Below are positions 44,501 to 54,243 of a stretch of 64,000 nucleotides of DNA, piece by piece. Each line of letters starts with the position of its first letter. Within the stretch, counting starts at the first letter, position 1. This DNA comes from Akkermansia muciniphila (lineage in GTDB: Bacteria > Verrucomicrobiota > Verrucomicrobiia > Verrucomicrobiales > Akkermansiaceae). Made by a program: the position numbers and the translations under genes. The stretch covers positions 1,116,001 to 1,180,000 of the forward strand of contig NZ_CP114598.1 of the NCBI RefSeq assembly GCF_030848305.1. Direction: 5' to 3'. The notes beneath the pieces were generated by a model. That model was given only the letters and a program-made list of their open reading frames with translations, had not been told where the DNA came from and made no database searches.

Positions 44501-47301
44501 AGGGTTTCCCCGGCTCCGTTGACGATGCTGCGCTGCAGCTCGGTTTCCGTTTCCCCGGAGACGGTTTTCGTGAAGGTCCGCACGCCGTCACTGACCAGGT
44601 CGATGGCGTAGATGACGTGCCGCTGCCCCGTCCCGGATTCTTCCAGGACCGTTCCGTCCGGCGCGCTGCGCGTGACGAACGTGGCTCCGGAGGGGGCGGT
44701 CCGCGTCGCCGTCAGGCCGTCCCCGCTGTAGGCGTAGGCGGTGACCCGGCCCAGGACGTCCGTGGTGGAGGTTGTTCTTCCCAGCAGGTCGTAGATGGCG
44801 CTTTCCTGCGTGGTCATCGCCCCCGTGTCCCGGCGCGTGGAGAGCACGCGCCCCGCCGCATCCCGGGCGTAGGTGGTGATGGTTTCCGGCGTGACGACGG
44901 TTTCCCCGTCCATCACGGCGGAACGCGTGGTTTCCGTCAGCTGGCGCGCCGTGTCGTAGGCGTAGTCCGTCCTGATGCCGTTTTCGTCGGTTTCCCACAG
45001 CAGGCGCCCGTCGCACATCAGCTCGCGCTGCGTCACCCGCCCATGGCCCGCCGTCCGCTTCACCCACCGGTTCTGCGTGTCAAATTCGTAGACGGCGCTG
45101 CCCGTGAGCGCCCATTCCCCGCCGGTGAGCAGGGCGTAGCTTTCTTCCCGGACGCGCTGTCCTTCCGCCGTGATCCACGTCGTGGTGCGCGTGCTCTGGC
45201 CCGGCACGGTTTTTCCGTTGACGCGCGTTTCCACCGTTTCCGTGTAGAGGGCGCCGTGCTCCGCCGCGGCCGCGTAGTCGTGCCAGGTTTGCACGCCGTT
45301 GAGGTCCCGGCTGAACCGCGTGCGCCCGCGGGCATGGATGTTGGCGGCGCCGGCCAGCCATTGTTCTTCCGCCGTCAGGCGCGTGCCCGCCACGCCCAGT
45401 CCCGTGACCTTTTTTTCCGTCCTTTTGATGTGGTTGGCCGTCGTGTAGTTCCAGGTGGTGGATGTGAGCGTTTTGACATGCCCTTCCAGCGGGAGCAGGT
45501 CCACCGTTTCCGTGGCGGGGGCGTCGCTGAAGTTGTCCGTTCCCGAATAGGCATAGGTGTAGCGCGTGATGCGCCGCCCGCTTTCCGCCCACGGTTCGTC
45601 GCGGGAGAGCAGGCGCCCGTAAAGGTCGTACGCGTCATGAATTTGGCTGCCGTCCATGGCCATTTCCGTTTTGAGCCTGCCGCACTGGTCGTAGCCGTAT
45701 TGCGTGGTTTGCGCCTCCGGGGTCTGGTAGCCTTCCGTCAGCGCGAGCAGCAGGTCGCCGACGTCCGTGGTCTGGTAGATGGCGCAGGCGCGCGCCGCCA
45801 CGATTCCGTTTTTGGAGGTTTCCGTGACCAGCAGCCAGACCGCGTCTTCCGGTTCCAGTTCCGTGCGCGTGCGGAGGGTCGTGATGGCGTCTTCCCCCGT
45901 TCCTTTCTTCATGTTCCACGCCAGGCCGCTGTTCCACCAGGTGACGGCGTAGGGCTGCCTGGCCGGCGCCTGTTCCGTGATGGTGAAGCGGCCGTCCGCG
46001 GACAGGGAGAGGGCAAATGTTTTGAAGGGTGTTCCGGCGACCGTATAAAATCCCTGTTCGTCCGTTCCGGTGATTTGCCCAGGGGTATAGAGCGCGATGG
46101 CGTAGCCCGCGGCCGTGACGTTTTCCACGTTGAGCAGGCCGTCCCACAGGTTCCATATCTGCCTCAGCGAGCCGTCTTCGGCATGCCTGACGTCCAGATA
46201 GGATGACGCGTTGGAGATGACCTGCCTGTCGGTGGTGGTGTAGGAGAGGAGCTCTCCCGTTTCCGCCGAGAAGAGGTATTGGCTGCCGTCTTCCACCACC
46301 CAGCGCAGGCAGGATTGGCCTTCCGCCGTGACCAGCGCCGCACGCCCTCCGCCGCCTGTGTCCACCCCGATGGGCAGTACCGCGCCGTTGGTGTAGCAGC
46401 GCATCGCAATTTCCCGGCCTCCCTGCGCCAGAGTGAACCGCGCTCCGGGGACAATGCCTCCTTCGGGCACGTCCAGACGGCTGTTCAGGGGATGGTTGTA
46501 GGCCAATGACGCCGGGTTTTCCAGGCCGGAGGTATTTTTCTCAGCCCTCAGTTCCACCCTTCCGGCCGGGATGCCTCCCAGCCCACGGAACGCTCCGAAG
46601 TTGCACGACCAGTACATCAGCGTGGCCGTGCTTTCCGCCGTCACGCTGCACCCCGCCGAGCTGTAGTTTCCCAGGACGCCGCTTTCCATTCCCGCCCCGC
46701 CAGGACCCGACCGGGAAGGGGAGGGCGGCGTTCCGCCGCTTTCGTCGCACGTGTTTCCTTCGCAGGGACACGGTTCGGGCTCTTTCCTGCCCCCCGGCTC
46801 CGTCGGAATCACGTCGATGCTGTAGTTGCAGATGGAGGTGTTGCCGCTGGCCGGCTGGTAGTCGATGTTGGTCTGGCTGACTTCCCAGGTGTAGGCGCCG
46901 GAGGGGAGCTGCGCCCCGCCGACTCCCGTGTGGTAGCTGTGCCCCCCCTGCGCTCCCGCCGTCTGCGGGTTTTCCTTCAGGTCCACCTGCGCCACCACCT
47001 TGCCGCCGGAGTCTTTTACCTCCAGGCTCCCCCAGTCGTCCACCCCCAGGAAGAGCGAGCAGGTGCCGTAAAGTTTTTTGCCGTCCGCTCCTTCCGGGAT
47101 GGTGAACGTGCCTTGCGCGCTGTAGCCGTCCGCCGACGTGCTCGGCGGCCCCACGTTCCTTTCCTCATGAATCCGGATTGCTTCAAACGGCAGCGGCGCG
47201 GATTCCGAAACTGCCCTCATGCCCTGCGCGCCAACGCTGCCTCCCGCTCCAAAGTACCATTTGCGATAAGTAGGAATGGAAGAATGATGAGGGGGATTCA
47301 T
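41593..47301 (-). CDS. RHS-repeat polymorphic toxin
   Basis: A 1902-residue RHS protein. Seen: an N-terminal region (1-540) with beta-rich segments and a Cys/Pro linker (EPCPCEGNTCDESGG, about 177-191); long RHS/YD repeats (about 545-1600, for example YGYDQCGRLKTE, YDLYGRLLSRDE, YDLLGRTTSTTD); the core-end motif [20 protein letters not shown] then NSTQDQVDALGL; and a 164-residue AT-rich variable tip (41596-42087) with KKCVCKKYLI and five Cys. In known RHS proteins the repeats form a shell round the tip, which is cut off and acts as a toxin. No signal peptide is seen, and no VgrG, Tc or other delivery gene is in the window. The tip matches no named toxin fold. Confidence 0.85.
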   Translation of the reverse strand: MNPPHHSSIPTYRKWYFGAGGSVGAQGMRAVSESAPLPFEAIRIHEERNVGPPSTSADGYSAQGTFTIPEGADGKKLYGTCSLFLGVDDWGSLEVKDSGGKVVAQVDLKENPQTAGAQGGHSYHTGVGGAQLPSGAYTWEVSQTNIDYQPASGNTSICNYSIDVIPTEPGGRKEPEPCPCEGNTCDESGGTPPSPSRSGPGGAGMESGVLGNYSSAGCSVTAESTATLMYWSCNFGAFRGLGGIPAGRVELRAEKNTSGLENPASLAYNHPLNSRLDVPEGGIVPGARFTLAQGGREIAMRCYTNGAVLPIGVDTGGGGRAALVTAEGQSCLRWVVEDGSQYLFSAETGELLSYTTTDRQVISNASSYLDVRHAEDGSLRQIWNLWDGLLNVENVTAAGYAIALYTPGQITGTDEQGFYTVAGTPFKTFALSLSADGRFTITEQAPARQPYAVTWWNSGLAWNMKKGTGEDAITTLRTRTELEPEDAVWLLVTETSKNGIVAARACAIYQTTDVGDLLLALTEGYQTPEAQTTQYGYDQCGRLKTEMAMDGSQIHDAYDLYGRLLSRDEPWAESGRRITRYTYAYSGTDNFSDAPATETVDLLPLEGHVKTLTSTTWNYTTANHIKRTEKKVTGLGVAGTRLTAEEQWLAGAANIHARGRTRFSRDLNGVQTWHDYAAAAEHGALYTETVETRVNGKTVPGQSTRTTTWITAEGQRVREESYALLTGGEWALTGSAVYEFDTQNRWVKRTAGHGRVTQRELMCDGRLLWETDENGIRTDYAYDTARQLTETTRSAVMDGETVVTPETITTYARDAAGRVLSTRRDTGAMTTQESAIYDLLGRTTSTTDVLGRVTAYAYSGDGLTATRTAPSGATFVTRSAPDGTVLEESGTGQRHVIYAIDLVSDGVRTFTKTVSGETETELQRSIVNGAGETLRTGVPNTVGGVIYTRRTYNAKGQLIKEQTDAGNAATTMAPTLWEYDAFGNRTKETWKLADPATVSNSRITAWSYGAEQAEDGVYRVVTATRNNGRGTTCDETRKTLLSSLSSTLESKDISIDPRGNISTQWSEYGAGALRTQKSSIPTSDITATATVIDGFIISQTDHAGVTTTQTRAYTETGVIYAHTDGRGNTVTTRTDLAGRTVSVTDAAGNTTATAYSPYFDLPAVVTNALGNTTRYSYDLRGRNTAQWGTGTQPLLFAYDEADRMTSLTTFREDAGDITTDPTGRTDGDVTTWSYDDATGLLIRKTWADGTHEDTAYNALNLRSTLTDARGVVTTWGYNLKKGVNNSVSYSDSTPGIQYAYNYLNQLTQVTDASGTRVLTYTPYNEPDTDAITIEGASCQLQEHYDTYGRSSGYALTQGTGVLQEVNQGYEADGRLASAGIMHEGEEQTFSYGYLAGSNLLSSLAMPDGIVRELSYEQRRDLISGLDCRLGETGLVSRTQSCDALGRPVTRTQRRGTEPARSDSFSYNGRNELTGAALGAAPYGYSYDNIGNRKTAQEIEEEFAYAANELNQYTGIEESGEAPFVPTYDDSGNQTLIRTSTGIWTVAYNAANRAVSFTSQNGNTIIECGYDYQGRRYMKKVTVNGTVVSHERYLYRGYLQIAALDMLNSRNVIRTLLWDPLEPTATRPLALMQDNTLYCYGMDFNKNVTEVFDAQGTIAAAYDYSPYGQAASTGDLVQPVQWSGEMHDEEPALVYYNYRYYNPKDGRWINRDPIAEQGGWNLYGFVGNSTQDQVDALGLIGDKCSPGKCFYNDYDIKYINLLDNNILNPDDIDNIEKAVIIINYLSHFEGAGKYKIPRSIRISNNSRMDGDALIKKAKELAEKRARQGFVVAKIKVSVKKCVCKKYLIIGRKFAWKIIESDWETHGNGKNWTLENAKKEAILIVAKMIKKICRDQTNTVKDIL

Positions 47302-47690
47302 AAGGCATTAAAGAGTTGGGATTAATGAATAAAACAAGATGAGCGCAATCCTCCCATGACCATTTTCTTAATAGGGTTATCCAGAGCCTGTGTCGATAGA
47401 ATTTTGTTTGAATATTTTTGATTTTTTATAAAAGGTGACAGATGTTTCCTGCCAAAGGATGATGGCATTGTCTTACTATCAGTACTTTCTATCTATAGAC
47501 GCAATTATTTTTCTATTTGTTAGAAAGTCTCCCTGATAGATGCCCTACCTTCCTGGCTGCCGGCAAATCCCCAGGAAAGCGGCTATCTGGTATTTTATTC
47601 CTCGCTCAAGGAAACCCGGTAATGAAAAAAACTCCCGGCAGCCGAGGCCGCCGGGAGTTTTTGTAGAGCGTCTTGAGAAGGAATCCTACT
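47302..47690. other. Intergenic region upstream of RHS gene
   Basis: 389 bp, AT-rich, without a convincing gene. It should hold the RHS promoter (leftward) and contains the sdhB terminator at its right end. No confident -35/-10 pair was found. Confidence 0.5.
47628..47662 (-). terminator. Terminator of sdhCAB operon
   Basis: Perfect 12-bp arms AAAACTCCCGGC (47628-47639) and GCCGGGAGTTTT (47650-47661) with a 10-nt loop; U-runs in both directions. Confidence 0.85.
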
Positions 47691-48458
47691 TTAGAAGCAG
47701 AGGCCTTCCTTGGCGTTGGCCCGCATGAAGTCGCGGTTGAGGCGGGCGATGTTGTCCACGCTGATGCCTTTCGGGCAGGCGGCTTCACATTCGTACTGGT
47801 TCGTGCAGTTGCCGAAGCCTTCCGCTTCCATCTGCTTCATCATGGCCAGGACGCGCTTGGAGCGTTCCGGCTGGCCCTGCGGCAGCAGATTGAGATGAGC
47901 GATCTTGGCGGACGTGAACAGCATGGCGGAGGCGTTTTTGCAGGAGGCCACGCAGGCGCCGCAGCCGATGCAGGCGGCGGCGTCAAAGGCGGCGTCCGCC
48001 TTCACTTTTTCCACGGCGATGTTGTTGGCGTTCGGCGCGGAGCCGGTGCGCACGTCAATGTAGCCGCCGGCGGCGATGATGCGGTCCAGGGCGGAACGGT
48101 CCACCATCAGGTCCCGCAGGATGGGGAAAGCCTTCGCGCGGAAGGGTTCGATCCAGACGGTGTCGCCGTCCTTGAATTTGCGCATGTGAAGCTGGCAGGT
48201 GGTTACCTGGCGTTCCGGCCCGTGGGGAATGCCGTTGATGGTCAGGGAGCACATGCCACAGATGCCTTCCCGGCAGTCGTGGTCAAAATGGATGGGTTCC
48301 TTGCCTTCCTTGACCAGACCTTCATTGACGATGTCCAGCATTTCCAGGAAGGAGGCGTCCACCGGAATGTCCTTGGCGGCATAGGTCTCAATGCGGCCCT
48401 TGGCGTCACGGTTTTCCTGGCGCCAGACCTTGAGAGTGAGATTGAGTGTTTTAGCCAT
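47691..48458 (-). CDS. sdhB: Succinate dehydrogenase/fumarate reductase iron-sulfur subunit
   Basis: A 255-residue subunit passing electrons between FAD and quinone. Seen: the [2Fe-2S] ligands [17 protein letters not shown] with a further Cys (VTTCQLH), the [4Fe-4S]/[3Fe-4S] ligands [11 protein letters not shown] and [10 protein letters not shown], in the normal order. The start at 48458 ([14 protein letters not shown]) is the family start; the frame's extra 21 codons overlap sdhA. Third gene of sdhCAB. In a mucin fermenter it probably works as a fumarate reductase in propionate/succinate formation. Confidence 0.95.
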   Translation of the reverse strand: MAKTLNLTLKVWRQENRDAKGRIETYAAKDIPVDASFLEMLDIVNEGLVKEGKEPIHFDHDCREGICGMCSLTINGIPHGPERQVTTCQLHMRKFKDGDTVWIEPFRAKAFPILRDLMVDRSALDRIIAAGGYIDVRTGSAPNANNIAVEKVKADAAFDAAACIGCGACVASCKNASAMLFTSAKIAHLNLLPQGQPERSKRVLAMMKQMEAEGFGNCTNQYECEAACPKGISVDNIARLNRDFMRANAKEGLCF

Positions 48459-48498
48459 GTTATAATCTTTCTTTTGAGTGTTAATGTATTGGCTATCT

Positions 48499-50457
<1,959 letters not shown>

Positions 50458-50478
50458 GACTTTGAGAGGAGTTGATGG

Positions 50479-51180
50479 TTATTTGATGATGCCCAGAAGA
50501 ACCGAGACCGGCACGGAGATGAAGCCCAGGCAGATAATCGCGCCGTAGGCGATGGCGACAAAGTTGTAAAGAGGCCGGATTTTGCGGGAATCGACGCCCA
50601 CAGTCTGGAAGATGGACTGCACCCCGTGGCGCAGGTGGCTGAACAGCATCAGAACGGCCAGGATGTAGAAGGCGGAGCACCATACGTTGGAGAATCCGGC
50701 CACGATCATTTTGTACACGTCAAAGGTTTCCACCGTGCCGTCGGAAATGAAGGTGGTGAACTGGGCGGGGTCATATCCCACGCGCAGGGTGTACTGGTAC
50801 AGGTGGTAGACCAGGAACACCAGGACGGTCAGGCCGGTGTAAATCATGTAGCGGGAGGAGAGCGTCGCCTTGATGGTGTTCTTGAACACGTAGGGTTCGC
50901 GGGCCGCATTGTTTTCCAGCTTCAGCTGGATAGTCAGCCAGACGTGGATGATGAAGATCACCCCAAGCCCCGCGCGAATGCCCCAGAGGGCTGCTTCCGG
51001 CATGGAGTGCAGGCCGTGGGCATAGGTGTTGATCCATTCAGGGCCTCCGAAAATGAGAAGGTTGCCTGCCAGGTGTCCCGCAAGGAACAAGACCAAACAT
51101 AACCCCGTCAGAGCCACAATGATTTTGCGGCCGATGGAGGATGTCACGAATGTACATATGGTTTTTACTAGTGCATTCAT
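50479..51180 (-). CDS. sdhC: Succinate dehydrogenase cytochrome b558 subunit
   Basis: A 233-residue membrane anchor with five hydrophobic helices and likely di-heme His ligands (FLAGHLAGNLLIFGG, YAHGLHSMPE, VYHLYQYT, LFSHLRHGVQSIF). This is the B. subtilis/Wolinella-like single-anchor form. The start at 51180 (MNALVKTICTFVTSSIGRK) gives the typical cytoplasmic N-terminus; the longer frame is ignored. First gene of the sdhCAB operon. Confidence 0.94.
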   Translation of the reverse strand: MNALVKTICTFVTSSIGRKIIVALTGLCLVLFLAGHLAGNLLIFGGPEWINTYAHGLHSMPEAALWGIRAGLGVIFIIHVWLTIQLKLENNAAREPYVFKNTIKATLSSRYMIYTGLTVLVFLVYHLYQYTLRVGYDPAQFTTFISDGTVETFDVYKMIVAGFSNVWCSAFYILAVLMLFSHLRHGVQSIFQTVGVDSRKIRPLYNFVAIAYGAIICLGFISVPVSVLLGIIK

Positions 51181-51380
51181 AGGCGCTCTAATGAAATAAA
51201 TGCGTCTCCACAAGATGCCCGGTTCAGGCACGGATGGCAAGCCTCTTCTTGAATTTCCGGCTCTTTTCGGATTTTTGAAAAGCCGTGGAAAGGCGTTGCT
51301 GTTTATCAGTTTGGAATAGTTATTATTTTGTTACCTGTTCCGGCTTGACGAGGCTTTCCGCACAGGCGTATCGTCTGTGC

Positions 51381-51653
51381 ATGAAAAGGAGTAAAAAAGA
51401 GGTGCTGGACGCGGATTTCGCAGCGGCGCGCGCCGGCGTTCTGGATGTGGCCGCATTTCTGGACCGGGTGGACCGCGGGGAGGGAGAGGCGGATTTCCGC
51501 TACCATGCCCTGATGGAGGTTCTTCCCCTTTTGTCCGCATCCGGCCCCGGGCGTGTCCGGGCCATTCTGGAAGCCCTTTCCTACAGGGATGACGCCGTGC
51601 CGGAAACCGCCGCGGCCAAGGCAGCCTGTGGAGCCCCGAACTTCAGCAAATAG
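51381..51653 (+). CDS. Unknown small protein upstream of TatD-like gene
   Basis: A 90-residue soluble protein, not recognised. Lys-rich start MKRSKKEVLDADFAAARAGV, helical pattern, one Cys near the end. The frame is open 32 codons upstream, but Met 51381 starts the well-structured part. It ends 5 bp before the TatD-like gene, so the two are co-transcribed and may work together. Confidence 0.6.
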   Translation: MKRSKKEVLDADFAAARAGVLDVAAFLDRVDRGEGEADFRYHALMEVLPLLSASGPGRVRAILEALSYRDDAVPETAAAKAACGAPNFSK

Positions 51654-51658
51654 GAATC

Positions 51659-52471
51659 ATGGCTTTTATCGAACCTCATATACATATGGTGTGCCGTACC
51701 ACGGACGAATACCGGGCCATGGCGCAGGCGGGCTGCCTGGCGGTAGGGGAGCCGGCGTTCTGGGCCGGTTACGACCGTTCGTCCGTGGACGGTTTCCGGG
51801 ATTATTTCGTACAGCTTACGGAAGGCGAACCCGCCAGGGCGGCCAAGTTCGGCATGGACCATTACACATGGCTGTGCATCAATCCCAAAGAGGCTCAAGA
51901 CGTGGCCTTTGCACGGGAGGTAATGACGCTCATTCCGGAGTTTATTGACCGGCCCAATGTCCTCGGCATCGGGGAAATAGGGCTGAACCGGAATACTTCC
52001 CATGAAATGACCATTTTTGAAGAGCATCTGGATCTGGCGGTGCGCCTCAACCAGCTTGTGCTGATTCACACTCCCCATCTGGAAGACAAGCTGAAGGGGA
52101 CCAGGATGATTCTTTCCGCCCTGAAAAACCGCCCGGATCTGGATCCCGGCCGCGTGCTGGTGGACCACTGCGAGGAACATACCTTCCCGCTGGTGAAGGA
52201 GGCCGGCTACTGGGCCGGACTGACTCTTTATCCCACCAGCAAACTGAATCCCAAGCGGGCGGCGGATATTCTGGAAATATATGGGATGGAGCGCGTCTGG
52301 GCCAATTCCGCGGCGGACTGGGGGGATTCCAATCCCCTGGCGCTGACGGCCCTGGCCTGCGAGCTCCGCAAGCGCGGTTTTTCCCGCCGGGAGGCGGAGC
52401 GGCTCCTTCTGGACAATCCGGAGGCGTTTATGGGCCAGTCCCCGAAGTTTCGGAAAGTGTCGTCCCGCTAG
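51659..52471 (+). CDS. TatD-family metal hydrolase, EboB-like
   Basis: A 270-residue TIM-barrel amidohydrolase. Metal ligands seen: EPHIHM (HxH), GIGEIGLNR (Glu), LIHTPH (His), VDHCEEHT (His) and NSAADWGDSN (Asp). Blocks VGEPAFWAGYDR, FGMDHYTWLCINPKE and GLTLYPTSKLNPKRA resemble the TatD-like protein of the ebo (EboB) clusters, better than housekeeping TatD nucleases. In those clusters the protein helps make or export a cell-envelope precursor, mechanism unsettled. No eboA, C, D, E or F gene is nearby. Co-transcribed with the 90-residue protein. Confidence 0.78.
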   Translation: MAFIEPHIHMVCRTTDEYRAMAQAGCLAVGEPAFWAGYDRSSVDGFRDYFVQLTEGEPARAAKFGMDHYTWLCINPKEAQDVAFAREVMTLIPEFIDRPNVLGIGEIGLNRNTSHEMTIFEEHLDLAVRLNQLVLIHTPHLEDKLKGTRMILSALKNRPDLDPGRVLVDHCEEHTFPLVKEAGYWAGLTLYPTSKLNPKRAADILEIYGMERVWANSAADWGDSNPLALTALACELRKRGFSRREAERLLLDNPEAFMGQSPKFRKVSSR

Positions 52472-52498
52472 TCCCGTGCGCGGCGGGCAGGAAGGCCG

Positions 52499-52732
52499 CT
52501 AATCCCCATCCGGAAAGAAGACGGTGAAGACGGCTCCCAAAATGACTGCGGCGTCGTCCAGCAGTCCCAGCTTGTCTATTCCGGCAAACAGGAATTCATC
52601 GGGAATCAGAATATAGACGCCGGCAAGGACGAGCAGGCATATATTGCGCTTGTTGAAAAAGTGCGGTTCTTCCTTTTTGCTTTTGAAATAACGGAAAAAG
52701 CGCAGTAGCAGTTGCTGTTTCTGGTGGGTCAT
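52499..52732 (-). CDS. DUF1232 (YkvA-like) small membrane protein
   Basis: A 77-residue protein with one or two hydrophobic segments: ICLLVLAGVYILIPDEFLFA then LGLLDDAAVILGAVF, matching the DUF1232 pattern (Y.L.P.D.iPd....GllDD...). Function unknown. Basic N-terminus. Convergent with the TatD-like gene, 27 bp apart. Confidence 0.75.
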   Translation of the reverse strand: MTHQKQQLLLRFFRYFKSKKEEPHFFNKRNICLLVLAGVYILIPDEFLFAGIDKLGLLDDAAVILGAVFTVFFPDGD

Positions 52733-53144
52733 GGCCGGAGGATGCTGGTGAGACGGTTTTCTCCCCTTCAGCCGGGAGGAGCAGGTTGGAAAACGGAGGC
52801 TTCTTCCGGAATGGACAGGCCGTGCCGGAACGGCCTGGGCGGGGGAGCGGATTGCCGTCTAGGATGGGATGTTCCGGATGTGGGAGGAAGACTCGCTTTC
52901 CCACGTCCGTTTCCGGTTTTTTCTGCGCTGGAAAATGGATTGGCGTGGGGACCGGGCAATACCGCTGTTCCGCGGGGAGGGGCCTGCCGCACGGCGTCTG
53001 AATATCGTTTTTCCGGAAGAGGGCATTTCCCCGCCCAGCGCTTTGGCGGAGCCTTTGGGAGGGCGCCATATGGGTATGGAAAGGGCTGCCTCACGATTAC
53101 ATGAGGCAGCCCTGGAAAAAAGCGAGCGGACCGATGAAGCAACC
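52733..53144. other. Intergenic region, no gene assigned
   Basis: 412 bp. Several open frames exist, but composition is unnatural (Gly/Arg/Pro-rich in all frames) and no family is seen. It contains the terminator of the PEP-CTERM gene at its right end. Possibly decayed coding DNA. Confidence 0.45.
53082..53113 (-). terminator. Stem-loop after PEP-CTERM gene 2
   Basis: Perfect 12-bp arms AGGGCTGCCTCA (53082-53093) and TGAGGCAGCCCT (53102-53113), 8-nt loop, followed in the minus direction by a short TTTCC. Confidence 0.65.
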
Positions 53145-53852
53145 TTATGCTCTGCGGCGGCGCACCATCAGCGCAGCCAGCCCCAGCAGGCCCAGCGTGG
53201 CCGTGGCGGGTTCCGGAATGCTGGCGATTTCACTCATCAGCTGACCTACCTGGTCCTGGGAAAGGCAGGAGTCATGAACGTAGAGCTGTTGGATGGCGTC
53301 GGACAGTTGGGTATCAAACAGAATCTGGTCGATAGTCGCGCTGCTGAATTTCAGGCCAGGGGAGGAATAATAGTTATCGTTGGCGCCAGCATAGATGCGG
53401 GAGCCGATATCTCCGGTGACTACAGAGATGGTCAGGAGTCCTTCCGTGCCCAGCGGAGTTGACGCGATAGGAGAGGCATATGCGGCATTGTTCCATAATC
53501 CCTGGAGTTTACGATCCGTATTCACGCCCGCACCCCAGCTTGTGCTTCCGCCTTTGGCGTTGAACAGGGCGGTATAGGTCTGCGGCGTGTTGATTTTGCC
53601 CAGGTCCAGGACCATGGTCACGGTCATGTTATTGCGATTGCTTGCAGCCGGAGTGCTAAAATTCACCCCGCTTAACATCAGATTGTCGGCGCCTTGCGTG
53701 AGGGTAACGGAATCCTTCAGAGTGCCGAAATCCGCCGTCAGGGAGGAGAAGTCCGAATATCCCACGATGGAACTATCCAGCAGGCCGGTATCCGCAGTAG
53801 CGCTCAGGCTCATGCCGGCAGAAAGAATCAGAGTGGATAATAATTTCTTCAT
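53145..53852 (-). CDS. PEP-CTERM sorting domain protein, LamG-like body
   Basis: A 235-residue exported protein. Seen: signal peptide MKKLLSTLILSAGMSLSATA, a beta-rich body with a concanavalin/LamG-like rhythm (TVTMVLDLGKI, TYTALFNAKGG, SDAIQQLYVHDSCLSQDQVG), and the sorting tail IPEPATATLGLLGLAALMVR followed by RRRA. The LamG suggestion is tentative. Upstream is a second copy of the inverted 15-bp architecture seen before the other PEP-CTERM gene. Confidence 0.9.
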   Translation of the reverse strand: MKKLLSTLILSAGMSLSATADTGLLDSSIVGYSDFSSLTADFGTLKDSVTLTQGADNLMLSGVNFSTPAASNRNNMTVTMVLDLGKINTPQTYTALFNAKGGSTSWGAGVNTDRKLQGLWNNAAYASPIASTPLGTEGLLTISVVTGDIGSRIYAGANDNYYSSPGLKFSSATIDQILFDTQLSDAIQQLYVHDSCLSQDQVGQLMSEIASIPEPATATLGLLGLAALMVRRRRA

Positions 53853-54243
53853 GATTGGTATCTTAATACTTAATATATAAGAGAATGCGAGGGTCCAGCG
53901 CGCATTTGCGCCTGTGTACCGAATTTGGAATCCGCAAGCAATTAAAATTATTAAGAGTTAATGTATTGTATTTATAACTATTTGAAAATGATTGTATTTT
54001 AATGCCTCTGGTCCTTTTGCCGTCACGCTGGAACCATCATTGTTATCCATTGATTTCATTATTGATTGGGCTTCTTCACCGTTGCGTGCCGGATTCCAAA
54101 TTCGATTGAGGGATTCCAAATTTGGTGTAACCACCGCACTCTTTTCCATCGTCTGTCCTGATGACGGATGATGATATCCCCGGCAATGCGGCTGCCGCGG
54201 ACGGCGGCTACATCCTGATCCGGTGATCATGAAAAGTTTTTCT
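53853..54243. other. Intergenic region upstream of PEP-CTERM gene 2
   Basis: 391 bp, AT-rich in its middle. It holds three copies of the GGATTCCAAATT element and a 12-bp inverted repeat GCGCATTTGCGC (53899-53910) close to the gene. A 63-codon minus-strand frame (54149-53958) runs through the repeats and is not convincing. Confidence 0.55.
53920..54125. repeat. Inverted 15-bp pair plus third copy
   Basis: CGAATTTGGAATCCG (53920-53934) and its exact reverse complement CGGATTCCAAATTCG (54090-54104), starts 170 bp apart, plus a near copy GGGATTCCAAATTTG (54110-54124). The element matches the one at 7958/8127 in 13 of 15 bases. The proximal copy is 67 bp upstream of the gene start at 53852. Confidence 0.75.

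Noticed and set aside
43273-46206. 977-codon plus-strand frame opposite the RHS gene
   Set aside because: Arg/Gly/Val-rich mirror of the repetitive RHS codons; no start signal or domain.
37647-47690. CRISPR array or prophage as explanation for the repeats in this island
   Set aside because: Repeats are long, protein-coding and tandem in one direction; no short spaced repeats, integrase or phage structural genes.
53958-54149. 63-codon minus-strand frame (MEKSAVV...) upstream of PEP-CTERM gene 2
   Set aside because: Runs through the repeat elements, no RBS, no similarity; the repeats explain the open frame.
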